In this document: positions 35,091 through 43,977 of the stretch, in pieces
Layout of the letters: each line of letters opens with the position of its first letter
How positions within the stretch are numbered: the first letter of the stretch is position 1
Assembly: GCA_016861045.1 (NCBI GenBank)
Contig: BOKP01000002.1
Coordinates: 124,001-188,000 of the forward strand
DNA: 64,000 bases
Direction: 5' to 3'
Source of the DNA: Actinomycetes bacterium
GTDB taxonomy: Bacteria; Actinomycetota; Thermoleophilia; Solirubrobacterales; 70-9
The notes under the pieces: generated by a model
The model's input: the letters and a program-made list of their open reading frames with translations, nothing else
Databases searched by the model: none
Told to the model about the DNA's origin: nothing
Position numbers and translations under genes: made by a program

Positions 35091-36446
35091 TCAGGGCCGG
35101 GGGCCGACCGCGCGGGCGGTGATGACGGCCGTGCCGGCTGAATCGGCGCCGAGCCGGAACTCCTCGCTGACCGCGACCCCGGCGACCCAGGCCACCCTCC
35201 CGCCGGCGGTGACGACCGGGATCCGCGAGCGGATCGACCGGGGTACGCCGTGGTCGGTGAAGAGGTCCTGCAGCGTCTTGCTGCCGCCGAGGCCGAGGGG
35301 CCGGATGCGATCGCCGGCGCGCCAGGCCCGGATCTCAACCTCGCCCCCGAGCGCGGCGGCGTCGAGCGTGGCCAGCCCCGGCCCCGACGGCCGCACCCGG
35401 CCCTCGCGCAGCTCGGCCCGGAGCTCCCACTCGCCGAAGCGGGCGCTTCCCGGCACGCTCATGCGGACGCTCTCGGGCGGCGCCGGGCTTCGCGCCGGCC
35501 CGAAGCGGACCGAGCCGGCCTCGCAATGGGCGCTGAGGCCGCCGCCGACCTCCACCTCGCCCCCCTCGGGGCGGCCGGCGAGGGCGGCGATCCGGGCGGC
35601 GTGGGAGCCGTTGAGCGCCACCCGGCGGCCGGCGGCGCGCTCGGCGAGCTCACGCAGGGCGAGGCGGCGAAGCCCGGCGGGCATCCGCTCGAGCTCGGCG
35701 AGGGCGATCGCCGTCGCACCCTCCCCGACCCCGCCCGCGGCCAACGCCTCGTCTACGACCCCCGCCAGCAGCCCGGCCTCCTCGAGCAGCTCGGCGTGGG
35801 TGACGGCGATGTTGCGCTCCACCTCGGGGCCGATCTCGGCCAGCCGCGGCAGGATCTCGTTGCGGATCCGGTTGCGCGCGTAGCGCGGCGAGCTGTTGCT
35901 CGCGTCCTCGACGAACGGCAGGCCCGCCTCGACCGCGACCGCCCGCGTCTCCTCGCCGGAGATCGAGTGCAGCGGCCGGACCACGGCGCCGCTTCGCGGC
36001 GCGAGCCCGAGCAGGGGCCGGCTTCCCGGCGAGACCGCGAGCCGGTAGATGAAGGTCTCGGCGACGTCGCTTCGCGTGTGCCCGGTCGCGACCCAGTCCC
36101 AACCGAGCTTGCGGCGGAGGCGCTCGGCCGCCGCGTACCGCGCCTCCCGCGCCCGCGCCTGGACGTTGCCGCGGCCGAGCTCGGGGCGCTCGACGTGGAG
36201 GTCGATGCGGAGCCGCGCGCAGAGCGCCCGGGCGGCGCGCTCGTCGGCGTCGGAGTCGGCCCGGAGCCCGTAGTTGAGATGGACGGCGGCCACCGACTCG
36301 GGCCCGCAGAGGGCGACGGCGGCGGCGGCGGCGCAGGCCGAGTCGGGGCCGCCGGAGACGAGCACCAGGCCGCTGCTCCGTCGCGCGACCAGGCCCCCGG
36401 CTTCGACCGCGTCGGCGAGCGCCTCGATCGCCGGCGAGCTCTGCAC
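35091..36446 (-). CDS. tilS: tRNA(Ile)-lysidine synthetase
   Basis: A 451-residue enzyme that puts lysine on C34 of the minor tRNA-Ile so it reads AUA. The PP-loop is LVSGGPDSACA near residue 31. VHLNYGLRADSDAD, VATGHTRSDVAET and the DASN segment FVEDASNSSPRYARNRIRNEILP follow. The C-terminal TilS domain contains GDRIRPLGLGGSKTLQDLFTDHGVP. The GTG at 36444-36446 lies exactly 6 nt after TATCCT (36453-36458), and this decides the start over an Arg-rich longer reading. Confidence 0.95.
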   Translation of the reverse strand: MQSSPAIEALADAVEAGGLVARRSSGLVLVSGGPDSACAAAAAVALCGPESVAAVHLNYGLRADSDADERAARALCARLRIDLHVERPELGRGNVQARAREARYAAAERLRRKLGWDWVATGHTRSDVAETFIYRLAVSPGSRPLLGLAPRSGAVVRPLHSISGEETRAVAVEAGLPFVEDASNSSPRYARNRIRNEILPRLAEIGPEVERNIAVTHAELLEEAGLLAGVVDEALAAGGVGEGATAIALAELERMPAGLRRLALRELAERAAGRRVALNGSHAARIAALAGRPEGGEVEVGGGLSAHCEAGSVRFGPARSPAPPESVRMSVPGSARFGEWELRAELREGRVRPSGPGLATLDAAALGGEVEIRAWRAGDRIRPLGLGGSKTLQDLFTDHGVPRSIRSRIPVVTAGGRVAWVAGVAVSEEFRLGADSAGTAVITARAVGPRP

Positions 36447-36505
36447 GCCGTCAGGATAGGTGCGCTCGCGGCGGCAGCCGGCGCCCTCGTGTCGCCCGTC
36501 GGGTC

Positions 36506-37705
36506 TCATCGCGGCGGCAGGTTGCGGGCGGTCGCGACATAGAGGTCGGTCGGCTCGGGAAGGCCCTTCAACGCGACCTCGCCGATCGGCTCGAGGGTGA
36601 GGTGCGCCGATTCTCCGATCGCCTCGACGACGGCCCGCGTGACTAGGACCTCGCCCGCCAGCGCCCGCGCCGCGACCCGGTGGGCGAGGTTGACGTCGCC
36701 GCCGAAGTAGTCGCCGTCGCGGTAGACCGCGTCGCCCCGGTGGATGGCCACCCGGGGCCGCGGCCGCTCCTCGAACATCGTCAGGAAGCCGACCGCCCAC
36801 TCGGTCAGCGCCCGCGGCTCGGAGGACACGACCATCACCTCGTCGCCGATCGTCTTCACGACGGTCGCGTCGGCGGGGAGCGTCGCCTCGACGGTCTCGA
36901 CGAACCGCTCGACGAGATCGAGCGCCTGCTCGTCGCCCTCCTCCTCGGTGAAGCGGGCGAAGCCGCTGAGGTCGACGAAGCAGAAGGCCATCGAGACGCG
37001 GCTCGGATGGGTCCGCGTGAGCGCGAGGTCGGCCTCCATGTGACCGACGACGTCCTGCTCCATGTAAAAGCGCAGGTAGCGGCCGTGGATGTAGTCGAGC
37101 ACCGGCGCGACCGCGGGCAGCAGCTCCGACGCCATCCGCTCCATCTCGGCCGCCATCTCCAGCGGCGGCACGCCGTCGCGGATCAGCGGCTCGTGCACGA
37201 ACAGGTGGAAGAGCCGGACCTCGGCCTCGGCGATCCTGCGGCCGGCCTGCGCGTAGACCCGCACGAGCTGTAGGAGCGCGACCAGCGGGAAGCCGTTCCG
37301 CAGCGCCCCGGCCATTCGCTCGAGCGCGCCGAGGTCCTCGTCGCCGATCCGGTCGGTGAGCGCCATCGGCGTCCCGAGCAGCGTCATCACCCGCGCGATC
37401 AGGTCCTCCTCGAGGCCGACGATCTCGGCCGCCTCGGCGAGGCTGCGATGGCGACCGGGCGCCGGCAGCAGCTCCTCGACCGAGCCGAACGCGAGCCGGC
37501 CGTCGCGAACCGCGGAGCGGATCTCGGCCAGCGGGTGGCCACGCTCGCGCATCCGCGCGACCACCCGCGCCTGCGAGGCCGCAGCCGCGGTCCAGCCACC
37601 GCCGGCGTCGACGATCCGCTGCGACGCCCAGCGCCTCAACGTCGAGGCCGGCACGCCCGAGCGGCGGGCGGCCTCGCTCAGCGAGATCGGCTCATCGGTC
37701 GCCAT
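36506..37705 (-). CDS. MerR-type HTH fused to class III adenylate cyclase
   Basis: A 399-residue soluble protein. Residues 8-75 form a MerR-like winged helix (LSEAARRSGVPASTLRRWASQ, then ARVVARMRERGHPLAEIRSAV). Residues 85-230 are a helical regulatory region. Residues 236-398 are a class III cyclase domain with both metal Asp (D245 in FVDLSGF, D288 in TIGDEVM), the adenine-selecting Lys and Asp (K284, D337) and the transition-state Asn/Arg (N339, R343 in NLAHR). All catalytic positions are intact, so ATP cyclisation is likely. It may be a DNA-binding protein whose cyclase activity responds to DNA or to a ligand; this is inference. Confidence 0.88.
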   Translation of the reverse strand: MATDEPISLSEAARRSGVPASTLRRWASQRIVDAGGGWTAAAASQARVVARMRERGHPLAEIRSAVRDGRLAFGSVEELLPAPGRHRSLAEAAEIVGLEEDLIARVMTLLGTPMALTDRIGDEDLGALERMAGALRNGFPLVALLQLVRVYAQAGRRIAEAEVRLFHLFVHEPLIRDGVPPLEMAAEMERMASELLPAVAPVLDYIHGRYLRFYMEQDVVGHMEADLALTRTHPSRVSMAFCFVDLSGFARFTEEEGDEQALDLVERFVETVEATLPADATVVKTIGDEVMVVSSEPRALTEWAVGFLTMFEERPRPRVAIHRGDAVYRDGDYFGGDVNLAHRVAARALAGEVLVTRAVVEAIGESAHLTLEPIGEVALKGLPEPTDLYVATARNLPPR

Positions 37706-37749
37706 CGCCTCTCACCTTCTAGCAGGGCCCCACCGCCCGCGGACGGGGC

Positions 37750-38706
37750 TCAGACGAAGGCCGGGCCGCGCTTGACCAGGTTCTCGTAGAGCTTCCGCTG
37801 GATCGTCTCGCGGACCTGCTCGGAGATCTCGAAGACGAGCTGGCGGTCGTCGGCCGCCTCCGGGCCGAGGCCGTCGAGCACGACCGGCTCGCAGAACTCG
37901 ATCCGCCAGCGTGACGGCAGCGGCACCAGCCCCAGCAGCCCGAGCCAGGGGAAGGTCGGGGTGATCGGCACGTACGGGGCCCCGATCGCCCGCGCCAGCA
38001 GCCGGCCGTCGGCGATCTTCGGGTAGATCTCCTCGCCGCCGACGACGGCGATCGGGACGATCGGCGAACCCGTCCGCAGCGCCACCTCGACGAAGCCGCC
38101 GCGGCCGAAGCGCTGGAGCCGGTAGCGCTCGGCGAACGGCTTGCCGGTGCCCTTCACCCCCTCGGGAAAGACCATCATCAAGCCGTCGCCGGCGAGGATC
38201 CGCAGCGCGTTGTGCGGGCTCGCCGGCACGCCGCCGACCTTGCGCATGAACGCCGACAGGAACGGCAGCGAGAAGGCCCAGTCCAGGACCATGAACCGGG
38301 GCCAGCGGGGGAGCGCGTGCTCCTTCATGATCGCTCCGGTGATCATCGAGGCGTCGAACGGGAACAGCGAGCCGGAGTGGTTGCCGACGAGCATCGCCCG
38401 GCCGTGCGCCGGGACGTTCGCGACCCCGGCCGCCTCGACCCGCCACCAGCGGTCGTAGAGGAGCTCGAAGAACGGGTAGGCCCCCTCGGCGAACTCCTCG
38501 TCGAAGCCCCACTCGTCCTCGTGGTAATCGCCGCGGAGACGCCGCGCCATCCGCTCGGCGCCGTCGCGCAGGGGCTTCGGGAGCTCGGCGGAGGCGGCCT
38601 CGGCCGCGCTCAGGGGATCGAGGCCGCCGTCGACGGCGGTGCGAACGCCGCGCAGGAAGCGAACGCCGATCTCGGGAATCGACTGCGCCTCGGCGGCGGA
38701 GCTCAT
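37750..38706 (-). CDS. Lysophospholipid acyltransferase family protein
   Basis: A 318-residue PlsC-superfamily protein. The acyltransferase motifs are GNHSGSLFPFD (NHxxxxxxD-like spacing of the Rv0502 group), a KVGGVPAS helix, VFPEGVKGTGK and PIVPIAVVGGEE. It is cytoplasmic and membrane-associated, with no clear signal peptide. It is coupled by ATGA to the SDR gene upstream. The same pair, an SDR and an acyltransferase, occurs in Mycobacterium (galE2/Rv0501-Rv0502), suggesting a conserved envelope lipid function, substrate unknown. Confidence 0.85.
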   Translation of the reverse strand: MSSAAEAQSIPEIGVRFLRGVRTAVDGGLDPLSAAEAASAELPKPLRDGAERMARRLRGDYHEDEWGFDEEFAEGAYPFFELLYDRWWRVEAAGVANVPAHGRAMLVGNHSGSLFPFDASMITGAIMKEHALPRWPRFMVLDWAFSLPFLSAFMRKVGGVPASPHNALRILAGDGLMMVFPEGVKGTGKPFAERYRLQRFGRGGFVEVALRTGSPIVPIAVVGGEEIYPKIADGRLLARAIGAPYVPITPTFPWLGLLGLVPLPSRWRIEFCEPVVLDGLGPEAADDRQLVFEISEQVRETIQRKLYENLVKRGPAFV

Positions 38707-39722
38707 CGCGCCGACCCCGCCAGGCGCTCGAGCACCGTGGCCACCCGCGGAGCCGCGACCAGCCGCAGGCCGCGGTCAGCCGCGGCGAAGTCGCGGATCG
38801 CAGCGACCGCGTCGAAGCGCGGCTCGTAGCCGAGCTCGTTCCGCAGCCGGGCGTTGTCGACGCCGCGCCCGTAGCGGAGCAGCCGCACCGCGTCGCCGTA
38901 GAGGCTGCCCGCGCCGAGCCGGTCGCCGAGCCGAGCCAGCGCCGGGCCGAAGAGCGGATGCGGGACCGGAAGCTGCGGCCGGCCGATCAGGCGCAGCGCC
39001 CGGGCGAGCGAGATCGAGCCGCTCGGCGCGACGTTGACGGCGCCGCGCACCGGCCGCATCGTCGCCGCCAGCAGCGCCCCGGTGGCGTCCTCGGCGTGCA
39101 GGAGCTGCAGGCGGGGATCGAAGCCGAGCTGGGTCGGAACCGCCGGCAGCGACAGGTAGCGGGCGAGCGGCGCATCGAGGCCGGGCCCGATCTCGGGCTG
39201 GAAGCGCAGCATGCAGCAGGTCAGCCGGCCGTGGCGGCGGGCGAAGTTCTCGAAATAGCCCTCGAGCTCGCCGATGTCGCGCTGGAAGCGCGTCCGCAGC
39301 GGATAGTCGGCCGCCATCGACTCGGTGAAGAACGAGGGGCCGGTCGGCTCGCAGCCGTAGATGGCCGCCGATCCCCGGATCACAACCCGCTCGAGGGTCG
39401 GCATCCGCTCGCAGGCGGCGAGGAGCTGCAGCGTGCCGATCACGTTGATGTCGTGGAGGACTCGCTTCGGCTTGCCGGGCTCCGGATACCAGAGGATCCC
39501 GGCATGGACGAGCGTGTCGGCGCCGGTCGAAGGCAGCAGCCGGGCCAGCAGCGGGTTGCGGATGTCGGCCTCGATCAGCTCCGTTCGCCCGAGCGACGCC
39601 GACGGCGGCGTCGTGTCGATCCCGAGCACCTGCTCGACGGCCGGATCGCGCTCGAGCCGCCGCGCCAGCTCTGTGCCCCAGTGGGTGCCGATGCCGGCGA
39701 TCAGTATCCGCCGACCGGCCAC
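38703..39722 (-). CDS. NAD-dependent epimerase/dehydratase (extended SDR)
   Basis: A 339-residue Rossmann protein. The nucleotide loop is LIAGIGTHWGTELARRL (GxGxxxG variant). It has IEADIRNP, ADTLVHAGI and a conserved-site segment GSAAIYGCEP, but the YxxxK catalytic pair of typical SDRs is hard to place (the nearest is YPLRTRFQRD), so the enzyme may be atypical. It is paired with the acyltransferase gene (ATGA). It is similar in context to the mycobacterial Rv0501 locus. The GTG start overlaps the upstream stop by one base (TAGTG). Confidence 0.82.
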   Translation of the reverse strand: MAGRRILIAGIGTHWGTELARRLERDPAVEQVLGIDTTPPSASLGRTELIEADIRNPLLARLLPSTGADTLVHAGILWYPEPGKPKRVLHDINVIGTLQLLAACERMPTLERVVIRGSAAIYGCEPTGPSFFTESMAADYPLRTRFQRDIGELEGYFENFARRHGRLTCCMLRFQPEIGPGLDAPLARYLSLPAVPTQLGFDPRLQLLHAEDATGALLAATMRPVRGAVNVAPSGSISLARALRLIGRPQLPVPHPLFGPALARLGDRLGAGSLYGDAVRLLRYGRGVDNARLRNELGYEPRFDAVAAIRDFAAADRGLRLVAAPRVATVLERLAGSAR

Positions 39723-40114
39723 TAGTCCCCCGGGCCGGCGCCCTCGTCCGGCCCGGGCGCCACCGGCGCCGCGCCGCTCGGCCCGCGACCGGCCTCGAGC
39801 GCGTCGAGGCGGCGCTCGATCTCGTCGAGCCTCCCGGTCAGCGTCCGCAGCCGCTCCGAGTCGGCGGCGCGGAGATCCCCGATCGCCTCCGCGAGGCGAG
39901 CGGTCGCGGACTCGCTCCGGCGGGCGACCTCCTGGCCGGCGCTCTGGCCGCGGCGGACGACGTCGTCGAGGAGCTCCTGGGCCCGCTCGCGGGTCCCGCT
40001 GGCCGACTCTGCCGTCGCGGCGAGCGTCCGCTCGACCGCGGATCGGAGCGCATCCCCGACCGCCTCCGGCCCCGAGCCTTGGCCAGCGCGTCGCTCTTCG
40101 CCGCCGTCGCTCAC
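39722..40114 (-). CDS. Coiled-coil protein, PHA-granule-regulator-like
   Basis: A 130-residue, almost entirely helical protein with long heptad-like Ala/Arg/Glu stretches (residues 20-105) and a disordered Pro/Gly/Ala tail. It resembles PhaF/phasin-like coiled-coil proteins only in composition. The GTG at 40112-40114 lies 7 nt after TAAGCT (40122-40127), so it should be leaderless and the first gene of an operon with the SDR and acyltransferase. A second similar protein is encoded at 40869-41177. Confidence 0.6.
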   Translation of the reverse strand: MSDGGEERRAGQGSGPEAVGDALRSAVERTLAATAESASGTRERAQELLDDVVRRGQSAGQEVARRSESATARLAEAIGDLRAADSERLRTLTGRLDEIERRLDALEAGRGPSGAAPVAPGPDEGAGPGD

Positions 40115-40188
40115 GGGCCCAAGCTTAGAGCCGATCCCGAGACTCCAAGCCCGCCGGCGGCGCCGCGATCTCCTATCGTCGCCCGGCC

Positions 40189-40854
40189 GTGCCCTTCTAC
40201 CTGCGACCGAGCGCCCCGACCGCACCCGACGCGCTGATCTGCGGTGATCCCGCGCGGGCGCTGGCGATCGCCCAGCGGGTGCTCGTGAAGCCGCGGATGA
40301 GCAACCACAATCGCGGCCTCTGGGGCTACTACGGCGAGACGGCGCGCGGGCGGGCGCTGACCGTGCAGGCGACCGGGATCGGCGCGCCGAGCGCCGTCGC
40401 GGTCCTCACCGATTCGATCCGCCTCGGGGTCGGGCGGATGATCCGGATCGGCACCTGCGCGGCGCTCGGCGGCTCGCCGCCGCTCGGCTCCACGGCCGTG
40501 GTGACGGCGGCCGCGGCCGACGACGGCGCGAGCCGGGCGCTCGGCGCGCGCGGCGAGGTCCGCCCCGACGACGAGCTGACCGCCCGGCTCGCCGCCGCCG
40601 CGGACGGGTCGCCGGCGACCGTGCGCAGCGCCGACCTGGTTCCGGCCGACGACGGACCCGGGCCCGGGGGCGCCCCGGGCCTGCACGACCTGCAGACCGC
40701 TGCGGTGCTCGGACTCGGCCGCCGGCTCGGGGTCCCGACCGCCGCCGCGGTCGTGGTCCGCAGCCTCGACGGCCGGCCGCTCGAGGACGAGCCGCTCGAG
40801 GCGGCGCTGCTCCGCCTCGGCGACGCCGCGGTCGCCGCCCTGGCCGATACTTAA
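40189..40854 (+). CDS. Nucleoside phosphorylase family protein, ribose-site Glu changed
   Basis: A 221-residue member of the PNP/UDP phosphorylase superfamily. It keeps ICGDPARALAIA (phosphate Gly-Asp-Pro and Arg), VQATGIGAPSAV and MIRIGTCAAL. The place where trimeric family members have MExE (ribose-binding Met and Glu) reads HDLQTAAVLGLG, so the usual Glu is Gln, and the base-binding Asp region near the C-terminus is also not obvious. It may be an altered or inactive phosphorylase. TATCGT at 40174-40179 is the likely -10. Confidence 0.8.
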   Translation: MPFYLRPSAPTAPDALICGDPARALAIAQRVLVKPRMSNHNRGLWGYYGETARGRALTVQATGIGAPSAVAVLTDSIRLGVGRMIRIGTCAALGGSPPLGSTAVVTAAAADDGASRALGARGEVRPDDELTARLAAAADGSPATVRSADLVPADDGPGPGGAPGLHDLQTAAVLGLGRRLGVPTAAAVVVRSLDGRPLEDEPLEAALLRLGDAAVAALADT

Positions 40855-40868
40855 CCTGTGGTCGAGGG

Positions 40869-41177
40869 TTAGGGTGGGCTTCCGGCCGTATCTCGATTCG
40901 AGGTCGAGGCTTGACGGCGGAGCCGATCGACCTCCTCCTCGAGCGCGTCGAGCCGGTCGCCGAGGGCGCGGACGCGCCGGGCGAGTCGCTCGACGTCGCC
41001 GGCGGTCGGGATGTCGATCGCCTGCAGCGCCGCCCGCTGCGCGCCGGCGGCGCGCTCGCCCACCCCCAGGGCCTTGCCGAGGGCCTGGCTGAGCAGCGGG
41101 TTCTCGAGCAGGCTCTGGGCGAGCTCGCCGAGCGCCTCCTCGCCGCGCGAGCGGATGCCGCCGGCCTCGTCGCTCAT
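40869..41177 (-). CDS. Small coiled-coil protein
   Basis: A 102-residue helical protein ending in a leucine-zipper-like coiled coil (VERLARRVRALGDRLDALEEE). The N-terminal half has repeated small helices (ALGELAQSLLENPLLSQALGKAL). The ATG at 41175-41177 is preceded by GGAGAGAG. It resembles the coiled-coil protein on the other side of the phosphorylase gene; both may act as oligomeric scaffolds. Function unknown. Confidence 0.6.
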   Translation of the reverse strand: MSDEAGGIRSRGEEALGELAQSLLENPLLSQALGKALGVGERAAGAQRAALQAIDIPTAGDVERLARRVRALGDRLDALEEEVDRLRRQASTSNRDTAGSPP

Positions 41178-41353
41178 CGGCTCTCTCCACGGCGCCCGCG
41201 CATCGACGGCACGGTAGCCGATCATCGGCGCCAAGCGGCTTGCAGACCGGCCTCAGGCCGAGATGGGATACTGCCGATTGGTTCCAGGTGATGGGGCGGA
41301 ACGGAGAGCGGAGCGGCCTTCCGGGGCGTTCGATTGCGGGCTTCGCCTGCCCG

Positions 41354-41382
41354 TTGCATTCCGCTGCGCCTGCGGTTAGCTT
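41354..41382 (+). promoter_or_regulatory. Promoter of the secreted wall hydrolase gene
   Basis: TTGCAT and TAGCTT are separated by 17 nt and face the hydrolase gene, giving a leader of about 65 nt. I searched the whole 41178-41454 gap for a c-di-AMP riboswitch, common before such genes, and saw none of its conserved blocks. The rest of the gap shows nothing I can name. Confidence 0.45.
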
Positions 41383-41454
41383 TTCGCGTGCTCTTGAGGA
41401 GGTCGGCTTCCAGCGGGCAGGGCTGAGCGAGTCTCACGACAAGGGCGCACGGGA

Positions 41455-43962
41455 ATGAGGAACCGACTGATCACAACCCTGGTGCTCGGAGCGCTGCTGG
41501 CGGTCGTCGCCGCCGGCGCGGTCAACGCCCAGTCCAACGACGTCTCGGTCAGCCTCCCGGGCGGCGGCACCGTCGATCCGGGCCAGGCCCTGCCGGCCTG
41601 CTCGAACCTCGGCGACGACGACGGCGACGGCGCCGTCGACCTCGCCGACCCCGGCTGCTCGAGCGCGCTCGACGGCGACGAGGGCGACACGACGCCGCCG
41701 CCGACGACGACGCCGACGACGACCACGACCGAGCCGACGACCACCGAGGACGAGGAGACGACCACGACCGACGACACGGGGAAGCCGCCGCGCGAGGATC
41801 CCGGCGAGCTCCCCGGGGGCCGCGACCCGTTCGGGGACGAGGGCGGCGACGGCGGGCGCTCGTTCTCGGTCCGCGACGAGAGCGGCGGCGAGCGGACCGG
41901 CGGCGAGGACGACTCCGGCTCGATCCCGACGCCGGAGATCCGCCGCCCCGACGGCACGCCGACCAACGACAACCCGACCGTGACGATCGGCGACACCGGC
42001 GCCGCCCCGATCGGCGTTCCGAACTTCGTCATCGACCAGTTCTCGATCCCCCCCTTCCTGCTCCCGATCTACCAGGCCTGCGGGACCCAGTACGGGATCC
42101 CCTGGGAGGTGCTCGCCTCGATCAACCGGATCGAGACCGCCTTCGGCACCAACCTCAACGTCTCGACCGCCGGCGCCCAGGGCTGGATGCAGTTCATGCC
42201 CGCGACCTGGGAGATGTACGGGGTCGATGCAAACAACGACGGGCGGAAGGACCCCTACAACCCGGTCGACGCGATCTGCGCCGCCGCCCGCTACCTGAAG
42301 GCCGCCGGCGGCGAGGCCGAGCTCTACCAGGCGATCTTCGCCTACAACCACGCCGACTGGTACGTCGACGAGGTGCTGCTCTACGCGAAGCAGTACGGCA
42401 ACCTGCCGAGCGGCCTGATCGACTCGCTCACCGGGCTCACCGAGGGCGCCCACTTCCCGGTCGCCGCGAAGTCGCGCTACGCGGACGACATCTCCGAGCG
42501 CCAGGCGCTGAAGCGGGCGACGCCGACCCCGGGCACCTCCGGAAACGCCGCCGACGTGATCGCCGACTCGCCGACCCGGCGTGGAATCGACATCTACTCG
42601 AAGGAGGGCGCCCCGGTCGTCGCCGTCAACGACGGCGTCATCACCAGGATCGGGCGGAACGAGCGGCTCGGCCGCTTCATCGTCCTCCGCGACGCCTACG
42701 GCAACGAGTACACCTACGCGGGGCTCGGCAAGATCGCCAAGGCGATCCCGGTGCCGAAGGAGCAGAAGCTGACCTCCCGCGACTTCGACCTCGTCAAGCC
42801 CGGCGCCGGCGACGAGAAGCCGACGATCTCGGCTTCGGAGACGACCCGCGCGCAGACGATCCACAACGAGGCCGAGGCCGGCGGCGGCGATGACGGCAAG
42901 GCCGGCGGCGGCCGCGAGGGCGACGGCGGGGAGGCGTCCGGCCCGGCCAACACCGAGGACAGCCGCGCCCGCCTGTTCGCGTTGCCGCGGCGCGACAGCA
43001 ACGGCAGCAACGCCGGCCTCGGGGCCGGGATCGACGATCTCCTCGGCAAGGGCATCCCCGGATACGAAACCTTCAAGTCCTACTTCTCCGGCGTGCTCCG
43101 CTTCGACGACGAGACGATGGAAACCGCGCCCCTGCGCAAGGGCTCCATGGTCGTCGGCGGCACAATCATCGGCAAGGTCGGCCAGACCGACCCCGCCGTC
43201 GCCTCCCACCTCCACTTCGAGATCACCCCGGCCGGCCGCGGCGCCCACTCGATCGACCCGAAGCCGATCCTCGACGGCTGGAAGCTGCTCGAGGCGACGG
43301 CGATCTATCGCGCCGCCGGCAAGAACCCGTTCGACGACCAGGCGACCGTCGGGCAGGCCCTGCTCGCGTCGAAGTCGCAGCTCCAGCGACAGGTGATCGC
43401 GGATCCGCGGCTCGAGATCTACTCGTGCGGCCGCGACGACGTCGCCACCGGGCAGATCGACCGCCGCGTGATGGCGATGCTCGAATACCTCGTGGCGCGC
43501 GGCTACCGGCTCACGATCACCTCGCTCAAGTGCGGCCACAGCATCATGACCACGTCGGGCAACGTCAGCGCCCACTCGACCGGTGACGCCGTCGACATCG
43601 CGATGGTGAACGGCATCCCGATCTACGGCAACCAGGGCCAGGGATCGATCACCGAGGCCGTCATCAACGACCTCCTGAAGCTGCAGGGCTCGATGGAGCC
43701 GGCGCAGATCATCTCGCTGATGGAGATGGGCGGGCCGACCTTCGCCATGGGCGACCACGACGACCACATCCACGTCGGCTACACGCCGGACGGCAGCGAC
43801 AACGGGGAGCCGATCAGCGGGCTGCTGAAGCCGGACCAGTGGGACAAGCTCCTCGACCGCATCGCCGAGCTCGACCAGCCGACCGTGCCGATCAAGCCGT
43901 CGGATGCTTCGCTGCCGGTCCGCAAGGGCGACCGGGCGAGCAACGCCCACATCGGCGAGTAG
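41455..43962 (+). CDS. Secreted multi-domain peptidoglycan hydrolase (SLT + degenerate LytM + M15-like)
   Basis: An 835-residue exported protein with a Sec signal peptide (residues 1-25, ending AVNAQ). A Cys-flanked Asp-rich motif at 49-68 (GDDDGDGAVDLADPGC) is probably calcium-binding. A Thr/Pro/Glu linker follows to about 190. The SLT domain at 200-310 has catalytic E227 and GAQGWMQFMPATW. The LytM/M23 domain is split: 375-425, an insertion of about 140 residues, then 560-605 with HLHFE at 585-589. Its first zinc His is replaced by Arg (TRRGIDIY), so this domain is probably inactive. The M15-like domain at 640-780 has SAHSTGDAVDIA and DHIHVGY zinc ligands intact. Likely roles are glycan cleavage and peptide trimming during growth. 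Confidence 0.9.
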   Translation: MRNRLITTLVLGALLAVVAAGAVNAQSNDVSVSLPGGGTVDPGQALPACSNLGDDDGDGAVDLADPGCSSALDGDEGDTTPPPTTTPTTTTTEPTTTEDEETTTTDDTGKPPREDPGELPGGRDPFGDEGGDGGRSFSVRDESGGERTGGEDDSGSIPTPEIRRPDGTPTNDNPTVTIGDTGAAPIGVPNFVIDQFSIPPFLLPIYQACGTQYGIPWEVLASINRIETAFGTNLNVSTAGAQGWMQFMPATWEMYGVDANNDGRKDPYNPVDAICAAARYLKAAGGEAELYQAIFAYNHADWYVDEVLLYAKQYGNLPSGLIDSLTGLTEGAHFPVAAKSRYADDISERQALKRATPTPGTSGNAADVIADSPTRRGIDIYSKEGAPVVAVNDGVITRIGRNERLGRFIVLRDAYGNEYTYAGLGKIAKAIPVPKEQKLTSRDFDLVKPGAGDEKPTISASETTRAQTIHNEAEAGGGDDGKAGGGREGDGGEASGPANTEDSRARLFALPRRDSNGSNAGLGAGIDDLLGKGIPGYETFKSYFSGVLRFDDETMETAPLRKGSMVVGGTIIGKVGQTDPAVASHLHFEITPAGRGAHSIDPKPILDGWKLLEATAIYRAAGKNPFDDQATVGQALLASKSQLQRQVIADPRLEIYSCGRDDVATGQIDRRVMAMLEYLVARGYRLTITSLKCGHSIMTTSGNVSAHSTGDAVDIAMVNGIPIYGNQGQGSITEAVINDLLKLQGSMEPAQIISLMEMGGPTFAMGDHDDHIHVGYTPDGSDNGEPISGLLKPDQWDKLLDRIAELDQPTVPIKPSDASLPVRKGDRASNAHIGE

Positions 43963-43977
43963 GGACGGGGCGCCGCC

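Noticed and set aside
41178-41454. Possible c-di-AMP riboswitch before the wall hydrolase gene
   Set aside because: DisA is present and such riboswitches often precede these genes, but none of the conserved sequence blocks is present in the leader.
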